Assembly: GCA_905221605.1 (NCBI GenBank)
Contig: CAJNDS010001691.1
Location: 689,417 to 753,416, forward strand
Origin: Symbiodinium natans
Lineage: Eukaryota; Sar; Dinophyceae; Suessiales; Symbiodiniaceae
Length of the DNA: 64,000 bases
Direction of reading: 5' to 3'
A model generated the notes under the pieces. That model saw only the letters and a list, made by a program, of their open reading frames with translations, had not been told where the DNA came from and ran no database searches. This document shows positions 20,608 to 28,959 of this stretch, piece by piece. Both the position numbers and the translations under genes were made by a program. How positions within the stretch are numbered: position 1 is the first letter of the stretch; the number at the start of each line of letters is the position of its first letter.

Positions 20608-21788
20608 TCATCCGTGCACTGTACGGCTGGGCTGTTTTTCGCCACAGATCCTGCAAAAAGACCAGGTTGCATCCACGAGACGTCCACATGCGATGCAGTA
20701 GACTGCCGGCAACGAGCTACTGCTGGGTGCTCCCTCAGTTGGGGATTGTGTACTCATAGCAGCCAGCATTGGACCAAATGCACCTTGCACAGCCGCCCGC
20801 TGTCTTTTCTGAGTCGGAATATCGTAAATGGAGTCCAGGATGCGTGCAGACGTTCCGGTGAGTGCGGCAATGATTGATGTCGAGCAGCCACTTGATTTCA
20901 ACTGTGTCACGGCTGTCTTCTTACAACTGTGCGTTGTAATTTGTGCAATGTTCACGTCGTCGAAGAGGTGAGTCGGTTTCTCCGTGCCAGCGCCATTTCA
21001 TCTTTCAAGACCTTCTGAGCCAACTGAAATTTCGAGAAAAGTCCCCTTGCTGTAACTGGCTTCCTCCAGTTCCTCTCATTCAGCCCTCCACGGGATCTAC
21101 CAGGAAACAGGTACTCGCTGCACGGAGTCTGCTTACTAGTAGACCTGAGGCGACGAAACAGTTTTTGGCCTCGATGAGGCCATTGATCAGTGCCTCGTCC
21201 ATGATTGCTTTTCAACGGCTCCTGTGTTGCCCACTTCCATAGCAACGCGCCCAGCTCTTTGTCCACAGGAACTTCCCTTTGTTTCGTTTTTTTGTTGATC
21301 TCCTCAATGGCCAGCTGCGGCATAAATCCGTCTGAAGGGTTCAAACCTTTGAACCAGCTGTCCTTCAAGCTGCAAATCAGCTCGCAGCGCTCTCCGAGAA
21401 GAACCCCGATCAAGAAACAAACGCCGGCCCAGGCGCACTGCACTTTGTTCACAAATATGTTGAACAAGTGTACTACCTGCTCAGCAGTCAATGCTTCTCG
21501 CCCGCCTCGCTTGATGCTGGGCTTGCAGATGCACTTTGCTCTGTGGTCCTCGCTGCAAAACTTGATAGTACTGCAGTGGCCTCGCATCTTGCGCAGAGCT
21601 GAGGGTTTTGCATCTGACACGTCCAAGCTGTAGGTCATTTTATTCTTGCAATCGCAGCGTGCCCGACAGTTCTTGTAGCCGCATGCAATCTTCAATGAGC
21701 TAGCTGGTTTCCTTTTTGGTCCCCGCTTCGGCTGTCGGCATCGCATTATCTTGGCCATGCTTTCTATCCTACGTCCTGTGCTTCTCAT
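20608..21788 (-). pseudogene. Crypton-like tyrosine recombinase with zinc ribbon, frameshifted
   Basis: Tyrosine recombinases cut and rejoin DNA through a Tyr nucleophile. Start ATG at 21788. The N-terminus is Cys-rich (CGYKNCRARCDCKNK … CSEDHRAKCICK), perhaps zinc binding. The catalytic domain shows LLGERCELICSL (first Arg), a KKTKQREVPV strand (Lys), then THSCKKTAVTQLKSSG and ALTGTSARILDSIYD, matching the H-x-x-K/R and Tyr blocks. The second Arg is Lys and the usual GH is GT, so activity is uncertain. The frame changes by -1 near 20975-20985 (…ALARRN / THLFDDVNIAQ). The C-terminus has two CxxC pairs (CIAC, CRIC), a zinc ribbon. It lies about 2.2 kb from the right end, a place expected for an integrase-type gene. 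Confidence 0.75.
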
Positions 21789-22062
21789 GGAGACTTATCA
21801 TCGCTAGGTTGTCGCAGTGCCAGTGCGTCGCAGTGCATATCAATCGTCGTGTTATTAAATTAACATTGGTGGCTCAGATCACACGTTGGGCTTTGGATCT
21901 AAGAAGGCTCTCTGACAAATCTAAATTTTTAAACGAATGACACACATTGGCGTCAAACGGTTTTGGCTCGGGCCAAGATCTGCGGCAGCGTCCACATAAG
22001 AACCATGCAACCGATACTCAACAAGACTTCCTTACTTCACCGTGTGAAAGTCTGGTTTCGCA

Positions 22063-22395
22063 ACTTGTCCGAAAGTCTTCCGGGAGCGATTCTGTAACCA
22101 GCCGGGTTTCGGAAGTGCCACTTCCAAAGTCTGGTAGCTACCACCTAAATTACTACTTAGACTACAGTCTGGTAGCTACCACCTAAATTAATACTTAGAC
22201 TACTTATACTACTTATAGCTTAAGTACTAAGTACGAGAGCCCTGCAGCCGAAGCTGCTGGGCTCGCGGTAGCTTTTTTAGTGTTACTAAGCCATAATATA
22301 GATTACTGACACTAAAAAACATGCTCTGGAGCCCTGCAGCCGAAGCTGCTGGGCTCGCAGTGGCTTATTTTAGCTTTAAGTACGGAAGTCTGCTA
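22063..22395 (-). repeat. Right inner inverted arm with hairpins
   Basis: Inverted partner of 2788-3125. It has one extra short duplication (TCTGGTAGCTACCACCTAAATTA occurs twice, at about 22128 and 22166, apart from one mismatch near its end). It shows that the inverted termini once extended at least 1.9 kb inward. Confidence 0.9.
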
Positions 22396-22529
22396 TTTTT
22401 TGCTGTTCAAGGGTTCGTCCAAGCTATGGAATCAGACCTGCTAACAGCCGAGATCAGTCCAGCTCTTCTGGCAGCTCGTCCAAGCTCTATCTAGAATACT
22501 AATTAAAAATCACCTGCTAACAGCCGGGC

Positions 22530-22898
22530 TCAGTCTTCGGGCAGCTTGTAGATCTCCCGCACACAGATTTGGAGCCATGCGTGCTCTGCTCTGTGGCAGG
22601 CTCGTATGGCTCGAGGGAGTGGTGGGCCTTCGGACAGCCTGTAGTCCAGCTCGTACATGCGGCATTCCATCCAATCTTCCCAGTACTCCATGCAGGTGGT
22701 CATGGTATAGTCCCGGTAAGACTTGGCCCACATTGCCAAGAGTTTTTGTGCGAACTTGGGGTCACATCCTCTCTTGGTGAGCTGATCCTGGAGCAGCGGC
22801 AAATCTTTGCGTAGTTGGGCTTCTTTCCGAACATGTTGTTCTTCCAGAGATGGAGCATCTTCCAATAAGACTCTCCTTTCGTCCTCGAAGAAGCCCAT
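22530..22898 (-). CDS. CHCH-like small helical protein
   Basis: 122 aa, ATG at 22898 (MGFFEDERRVLLED). It is mainly helical and charged. It has two Cys pairs: C-MEYWEDWME-C (a C-x9-C) and C-HRAEHAWLQI-C (C-x10-C), an arrangement close to twin CX9C proteins of the mitochondrial intermembrane space, such as NDUFB7-type complex I subunits. The spacing of the second pair is one residue longer than the rule, so this is a resemblance and not an assignment. It sits inside the right terminal arm facing inward, the mirror position of the unrelated ORF at 2065. It may be a captured host gene. Confidence 0.55.
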   Translation of the reverse strand: MGFFEDERRVLLEDAPSLEEQHVRKEAQLRKDLPLLQDQLTKRGCDPKFAQKLLAMWAKSYRDYTMTTCMEYWEDWMECRMYELDYRLSEGPPLPRAIRACHRAEHAWLQICVREIYKLPED

Positions 22899-23234
22899 GG
22901 CTGAAGACTAAGATCCTAGATCTACAAGACTCACAAGCTCGGCCCCAATGAAAGCTGCAGCAAGGAAAAATACTAGACAATAAAGGTGTTGCACTGCGAG
23001 AGAACGCTTGGCAGGTTTAGGGTTTAGGGTTTAGGGTTTAGGGTGTTGCATTGCGAGTGAACGCTTGCAGCCCTGCAGCCGAAGCTGCCGGGCTCGTACG
23101 CAGTCTATGCTACCTATCGTCTGGGGCCCGGGCATTCAATATCCTTTTTGGTTGAAGGGTTTCCGGGTTTAGAGGCTTAAGGTTTAAAGGGTATAATAAG
23201 GGAGTAGGGTTTAGGGTCTAGCGTTTAGGGTTTA

Positions 23235-24000
23235 GGGTTCAAGCTCCACAGCCGAACTGAGGTCCCTGCGATGGCGAGTGAATGTGTTCGAGCCCGGCAG
23301 CCTAGGCTGCCGGGCTCGCGCGGCATGCGGTCCTTAGTGGTACCTGCTAAGTGGGGGTTTAGGGTTTAATTAGGGTTTTAGGTTTAAGGTTAGGGTTTAG
23401 GGTTTAGGGCTTTAGGTTTAGGGTTTAGGGTTTGGGGTTTCAGTGTTAAGGGTTTAGGGTTAGGGCACCTGCCGGTTAAACAAGCTGGGTGTGTGCATGT
23501 TCATTGCCAGAAATCACTGCAGCATGTATGTTCCAACAACTGCACTCAAAGCAGAACAAAAGGCCGTATTTTGTGGCCGCCCTGCCCCCCCCCCCCCCTT
23601 CGGCCCCTCAGCACAGTTGGAACAAAAATGCCTGCGGACACTGCTGGAGCACATGACATGCATGTCATCGGTAGGCACTGCAGATCTATTACCATGACAT
23701 TTCTCGCAACTTAATGTTGTTAAACCCTGGTTTTGTTGTTGTGTTTATGTATTATTCATTTAACGAAGAAAACAATTTTTTAAACAAAAAAATGGACAAC
23801 GATTTGTTAAAACAAAAACATGGATTAACAAATAATGCAAAATCTAAATCAACAACCTGTCCACCCAAAACTCCCCGCCTGATATGTATGATTTTTTCAA
23901 AATCGAAACGTCTAAATCAATATCAAAAACGTCTAAATCAAGCAACCTATCCCCCAAAAAACCACCCGAGCAACCGGAGCAACCACTCAACACCAGCAAG
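23235..24000 (-). repeat. Right terminal inverted repeat, outer arm
   Basis: This is an inverted copy of 1153-1940. Its outer 250 bp or so read almost identically to the left end. It also carries TTTAGGG-type repeats (about 23345-23465) and the paired hairpin at 23290-23317. It lies upstream of the minus-strand gene at 22898-22530. Confidence 0.95.
23290..23317. repeat. Perfect hairpin, right-arm partner
   Basis: Same 13-bp stem as 1858-1885 but with a TA centre, so the whole 28 bp is a palindrome. It occupies the mirrored position in the right inverted arm. Confidence 0.9.
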
Positions 24001-24004
24001 CTGA
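24001..24004. repeat. Target-site duplication CTGA, right copy
   Basis: This is the right partner of the CTGA at 1149-1152, immediately after the outer end of the right inverted repeat (…CACCAGCAAG). A four-base duplication fits several DDE superfamilies (for example Sola or Ginger type). It also fits the short crossover repeats of Crypton-type tyrosine-recombinase elements. It does not fit the 8-bp duplication usual for hAT. Confidence 0.9.
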
Positions 24005-26753
24005 CGCGGTCAGGCGTCTTCACCAGGCCTTGTTCTCAGATGCACGGGTCTGTTTAGACACCCGGGTCGGCCTGTCCAGCCCGGTACCAGTTACCCGTGG
24101 TCTTCCCCAGGGTGCCGTCTCGTCCCCGGAACTATCAAAGGCGGCGCAGGATCCCATCCTGCGCCTAAGATCGCTGGACAATGCAGCGTACCTGACCAGT
24201 CAGGGCCGTCACGTCAAAGCGGCTGGCTACGTGGACGACATCGAACACTATGGCCGCGGTCTCGGTGACCTTCCGCCTCTCCTGGATTCCCTCTCCCTAG
24301 GCAGCCGTGCTACCGGGGTGGGGTATGCTTGGTCCAAATTCTCCGCGTTTGCCTCGGATTGGGAGGCTGAGCTCCCGCACCTGCGCGACCCTCGCCTCCG
24401 CACTGATGGAGCCCTGGTCACGAGCTGGGACATCTGGTCGGGCGGCGTCAAGGAGTTCACCCTGCCACGGTCAGCGGAGGACAGCATTGACAAGCTTCTT
24501 GGCAAACGTGGCACCGCCCGGGACCGCCACTCCTTAGCTGCGTTGGACCTCCTTGCCAAGCTTGAGGCAGCTCGTCGCCGCCTGTCCAGCAAGTGCTGCT
24601 CCTGGGACGAGTGCCGGGCTTTGCTCCAGTGGGTCCTAGGTGGTTCCCTAAACTACACACCCTTGGTGGGTCTTCCCGACCCTGCTTCCTTACACCGTGA
24701 GGATGCAGCGCTACACCGCCTTCTGCACTCCGGCCTTGGCACCCGTGTCACTGCGGAACATGTGAGCCTGTCAGCCCCTCGCTCCCTGGGAGGCCTGGAC
24801 ATGCCCTTAACCACGGAGCTCATGGTGTCAGCCGCAGATCTCTGCTGCTTACTAAACGGCTCCTCCCAGGCGTCCCTACTGTCACGCGATGCCCTGCGTC
24901 AGGCTTGTCTCTGCGACCCGTCAGAGCTGGATGACATGCGCTTTCTTGCGGGCTATGGTCTGTTCCTGAGCCTCTCCACGGATCGTTTTGTTTGCCGCAT
25001 GCTGGACTACCTGGCTCCGGCGTCCCACCATCCACTTGTTGGCCCTTACCGTGCAGCTGTGTTTGATGCATCGGCGCGCTTCTCCCGTGTGGGTGTTGTG
25101 GCGAACTCTGTCCGCAGGGCGTGGTGTAACCTGTTGTCTGAAGGGGTGTCCCGGGCTTCCTGGTCAGACCCTGCAACCTGGGCTCGTGTGCTCCCTGAGC
25201 ATGCACCTGTCGCCCCGGCTGCCTGTGCACGTGCAGCTTCTTCCGCTCTGTCTCGCGCGCTTTCGGACTGGCGCACTGAGTGCGCCCTATTCCACGCCGA
25301 GAATGCTGAGATCTCGGAGGAATGGGCCCCGTGCGCGTGGGAAGACCCCTGGCAAGCATCCTGCGATCTGCGGTCCCGTCACTTGCTCCAGCGCCTGCCC
25401 CCCCCCCGTGGTTCTGAAGAGAGTGCCCTCTTTGGGGACGGGGGATTCGTGCCTCCCCGGTGTGCTACTTTCTGCTGCCAGTCACGAGGGTTTGGATCCG
25501 GCGACGAGTATTGGCGTTCTGCTGCTTGGGCCTCGTCGCTTCTGTCGGGTCGCCTTCCTGCGCGTTGGGGCTGGGAGGAGTGTACTGTTCACACAGCAGA
25601 ACTGTTCTCCCTCGTCTGCTCTCTCAAGTTCCGTCGGCCCTCGCAATGGCGCTTGTTAGTTTTTGACCGGAGTGCGCTTTTCTCCACGTTACGTGCTGCA
25701 GTCAAGTCGATGCCGGCCCATATTCTATCCTCCTCCTGCCTCACCCTTGTCACTCAACTCCGCCACATCCTCCTCGAGCTTGAGAAGGCATGGTCCCCTG
25801 CCTCCCCCAAACCTTCGTGGCGTCTACACCAAGAGCAGTTCCCCTCTATGTGGGATGTCACTCTTCCCCTTCGCGACAAGCAGCGCTCGTTCTCAAAACT
25901 AGCCTTCCTCCACTCGGGGGTTGTTGGGGTCGACATTCGTAGTCACCAGTCCTCTTCATGCCTCCCTTTTCCTGTTTTGGTGTCCGGAAATGAGGCTCAG
26001 GACGCTGGGTGTTCGGCAGGGCGCCGCTTGCCTCCTCCCGCGGATGTATTCCTTCCCAGTGGGGGCCCGCTGGCCTGGTACTCGGTTGACTCACGCATGG
26101 TCACTGGTCCCATCCGTGCGCATGTGCGCTCCCTACTCCGCAGGCAGAGCACGGCCGCGTGGAGCCAACGCGCAGTTCAGGGGCTCCTGCCCCGTGTGGC
26201 GAAGCATGTTTTCTGCCCGCCCCTTGACCCCTCTCTGTTCTTGCTGTGCTCCTTCCCCAGCCCTTGGGTTGCTTGGTGTCTCCCATCGGACTCGCTCCCT
26301 CTGGACCTGTCTGCGATGGTCTACCGGCTTCATCGGGCCATAGGGGGTTCTTGGACTGAGCGGCTCCATTCCACGAACCTTCAAGTCCTGGCAGATTCCT
26401 GGTGTGCCCTACGTACTCTGCCCACTCCCAGGCTCTGTCCACTTTGTGCCACTGCGCCAGGTACACCGCGGCATGTGGTTATGTCCTGTCCGGCCATGGC
26501 CCCCCTGGTAGACCGTCTCCGGGACGCAATTGAAGCTGAGCTCGCGAATGTCGTTCCACCTCCCCAACTGCTGGCCGCGGCTGATGCCTGGAGTGACTGG
26601 GGTGCACCTCCTCCTCCCCCGCCTTACAGCGGTGGCCCATCCTTTCTGGCTGGCGCTGGCTCGTGTCCATCCCAGCCAGGGAAGCGGTCCTGTCGGCGGA
26701 TGTTAATGGGAGCAGTGCAGCCTCTGCCGCCCGGGAAGTTGGTTCTGACTTAG
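24005..26753 (+). pseudogene. LINE-like retrotransposon, catalytic RT, RNase H and CCHC part
   Basis: Continues the ORF of 1-1152. RT block 4 is RGLPQGAVSSP, block 5 the catalytic GYVDDIEHYG, block 6 ATGVGYAWSKF. A long connection follows, then an RNase H-like domain with FGDGGF, HTAELFSLVCSL and LVFDRSALF carrying the acidic residues (about 25430-25690). CPLCATAPGTPRHVVMSC (about 26432-26485) is a CCHC zinc knuckle of the kind that ends LINE polyproteins. The frame is open for about 2.7 kb, and a shift in the C-rich run at about 26608-26632 moves the coding frame into the next one. Confidence 0.85.
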
Positions 26754-27924
26754 CCTACCGTTGCACCCTACCGCGTTCTCTCGGCCAGGCCATTTGCAAA
26801 CTATCTTCCCAGGAGCTGGCGGACTTGGAGGAACAAGACATGGAATCCTACTCGACTCTTCGGCAACATGCGCAACTCCAGTCAGAGCTCTCCCGCTTGT
26901 CCGCCCACCGCAAGCGGGTTTTACCGGCCATATTGCTCAGCCAGCGTTTAGCCCTGGGACTCCGGTTCATCCGGGCTGAATACTTGCAGCGTGTAGATGT
27001 GTGGACCCGGCTGGCCTTGGCCTCACTCCCCCCGCCTCCAACTGTGCCTGATGCCCGTCTGCGCAGCCCCCCGAACCCGTCACTGTGTGGCTCTCCTCCG
27101 ATGAGGCCTTGCCCTTCGCCCGTGAGCTACGCTGGGCTCTCCTACCACAATCGGCGGCCCTTTTGCGTCTCCGTGCTGCCTTTGCTTGTGGTCGCAGCCA
27201 CAACTCCACCTTAGTGGGAGCCTTGCACCGTGCTGGCGTGCCTCTCCTGGTTGATGGCCAGCCCAGCTGGGGTCCAGCGCTCCCAGCGTGGGGTTCTGTC
27301 ACTTCGGCTTTGGCCCACCGTTGCTCCTGCCCACGTGTGCCACAAGTCCTTCTAATGGGTCTGTGTTGGGAGTGTAGAGGTTTGATTCTGCCCCCTGCCC
27401 CTGCCCTGCCCAAGCCTTGCCCATGGTGCCGTAAGGCCACGGGCATTGTGTGCCCCTCTTGCCATACGCGGATCCATTTCCGTGGCGAGTGTCGGTGGAA
27501 CCACGGTGCGCACCCGGCGTGCCTGGCCAATGGTGCGGACCTGTTGCAACTGTGTCCAGACTGCCTCTGCTCACTGTGCGACGCTGTCCAGGCGCTCCCG
27601 GCGCAACAGCCTCCCCTTCCAGCAGGGTCCGCTTTGTCGCAACACATGTATGCATCTGCGCAAGCCTGCTTGCCTGGGGCAGGCGCTGATTCTGCAGGTC
27701 TTGTCCGTCTTCCCCTGCGGCGTGTCCGGCGTTGGCTTCTCCGCCACCTTGGCTTGGTGGGTTCGGCCTCACTAGACCAGCTCTTGTGTGCACTGGAGGA
27801 CTGGGCCCCTGCTACCGCAGCTGACTGGCGACGGACAGTCCTCCTCCGTGCCTGTCGTGCCCTTCAAGCCGAAGGCCGTGCAGTGTCCTCCGACCAGAAC
27901 TTTCGTCTGCTGGCAGGATCCTAA
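26630..27924 (+). pseudogene. LINE-like retrotransposon, C-terminal region
   Basis: Coding-like sequence continues after the frameshift (WPILSGWRWLVSIPAREAV … QAICKLSSQELADLEEQDM) and shifts again in the C6 run near 27067-27073 to a frame that ends at 27924. The last part has several Cys/His pairs (CPWCRK … CPSCHTRIHFRGEC … CPDCLCSLC), likely zinc binding. Function beyond retrotransposition is unknown. Confidence 0.65.
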
Positions 27925-28335
27925 AAAAGAGCGTTTGCATTCAGTTCCTCTGTCTTCCCTTTCCTTCCCCTTCCCCCGCCCTCCCTTCCCCCCTCCTTCC
28001 CCCCCTCCCCCCCTCCCCTCCCCCTTCCCCTCCCCCTCCCCCTTCTCCCCTCCCCCCCCTCCCCCCTCCTGTCTGCGCGTTCCGCAACCCCCCCTTCTTG
28101 GCTCGGCTCGATACGGGGGTTGGCTCGGTGGGTTCTTGGTGTCCTGTGCTCGTGCCCTGATTGGTTCAGTCGTTTCCCGTGCCTTGGTCTGCACTATGAC
28201 TATACCCCCTCTTGAACTCTCCGCGGAGGGCGGCGATGACGCCTGCGGAGCCGCCCCGAGATGTGGGGGGGGAAGAGTGCGGGCGGCTGCAGCAATAATA
28301 ACACTGCTAGCCATTCTCCCTCCCTCCCTCCCTCC
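27925..28335 (+). repeat. Retrotransposon 3' region with CCCCTTCC polypyrimidine tract
   Basis: A CT-rich, almost G-free tract at 27955-28072, then about 250 bp of non-coding sequence ending in TCCC repeats (28318-28336) that run into CCCTAAA. The retroelement probably ends here. Confidence 0.6.
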
Positions 28336-28483
28336 CTAAACCCTAAACCCTCAACCCTAAACCCTCTGCCTGTGCTCAGCCAGGTTGGCGGCAGGAGGTC
28401 CAGAGTGGCAGTCCTAGAGCATCTTAGCTCTAAGCCCAAAATCCCCATGGCATGCCCTACCCTAAGTTCCACCCTCCAGGGTT

Positions 28484-28598
28484 AGGGTTTAGTGTTTAGG
28501 GTTTAGGGTTTAGGGTTTAGGGTTTAGGGTTTAGGGTTTAGGGTTTAGGGTTTAGGGTTTAGGGTTTAGGGTTTAGGGTTTAGGGTTTAGGGTTTAGG
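28484..28598 (+). repeat. (TTTAGGG)n interstitial telomere-like array
   Basis: About 15 near-perfect TTTAGGG units, one of the longest in the window. It marks the switch from mobile DNA to the exon-and-array region. Confidence 0.98.
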
Positions 28599-28693
28599 GT
28601 CCATGTACCTAAACGAGGAATACTTGGGCCTCAAAGTACTTCCTATATAGGGACTTTGGGGCCCAAGTATGTAATGATCATGTACATGGACCC
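28599..28693. repeat. Hairpin element, GTCCATGTACCTAAA family
   Basis: Ends in GTCCATGTACC…GGTACATGGAC-type inverted termini with an inner pair TACTTGGGCC…GGCCCAAGTA. A close relative lies at 37577-37670 and a diverged one at 56680-56774. About 95 bp, with no coding capacity. Confidence 0.85.
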
Positions 28694-28913
28694 TTAGGGC
28701 TAGGTTTGGGGTTTTGGGCTTAGTTGGAGGCTTTTGGAGGGCTTTAGGGTTTAGGTAGGGATTATGAGGAGTAAGAAATGCTATAAAGACGAAAAGATAC
28801 CACTAATTCCTTATGCATCAACCTTTTGCAAAGGTTCACAGGTTACTCCCGGCACGGCCTAAGCTCAAAGCGCTGCAAGTAGGCAGCAACTACATGTAGT
28901 ATGTAGTACCCCC

Positions 28914-28944
<31 letters not shown>

Positions 28945-28959
28945 AAAAAAAGAGAGAGA

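Larger units (their letters stand above)
1153..24000. mobile_element. 22.8-kb composite DNA transposon with long TIRs, carrying a transposase, tyrosine recombinase, C5 DNA methyltransferase and kinase
   Basis: The boundaries are fixed by the CTGA duplication and by inverted termini that match base for base at the ends. The outer inverted arms are 1153-1940 and 23235-24000; the inner arms are 2788-3125 and 22063-22395. Inside are a hAT/ZNF862-like transposase, probable accessory exons, a protein kinase, a multi-exon methyltransferase-like protein, a C5 cytosine methyltransferase and a minus-strand tyrosine recombinase. Most genes run on +; the last two run on -. The insertion is young enough for arm termini and duplication to be intact, yet the methyltransferase and recombinase frames are broken, so this copy may be non-autonomous. 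Which enzyme moves it is unresolved. I recognise no virion genes (capsid, packaging ATPase), so a Polinton-like virus is not supported. Confidence 0.9.

Noticed and set aside
1153-24000. Polinton-like virus or virophage integration
   Set aside because: Length, TIRs and a recombinase fit, but no capsid, packaging ATPase, protease or type B polymerase is recognisable.
1153-24000. DIRS or other retroelement origin
   Set aside because: A tyrosine recombinase and a methyltransferase-like gene are present, but no reverse transcriptase or RNase H lies inside the element; the RT belongs to the interrupted LINE outside.
24248-27793. Minus-strand ORFs opposite the retrotransposon
   Set aside because: They are shadows of the high-GC coding strand; RT, RNase H and zinc-knuckle motifs are all on +.
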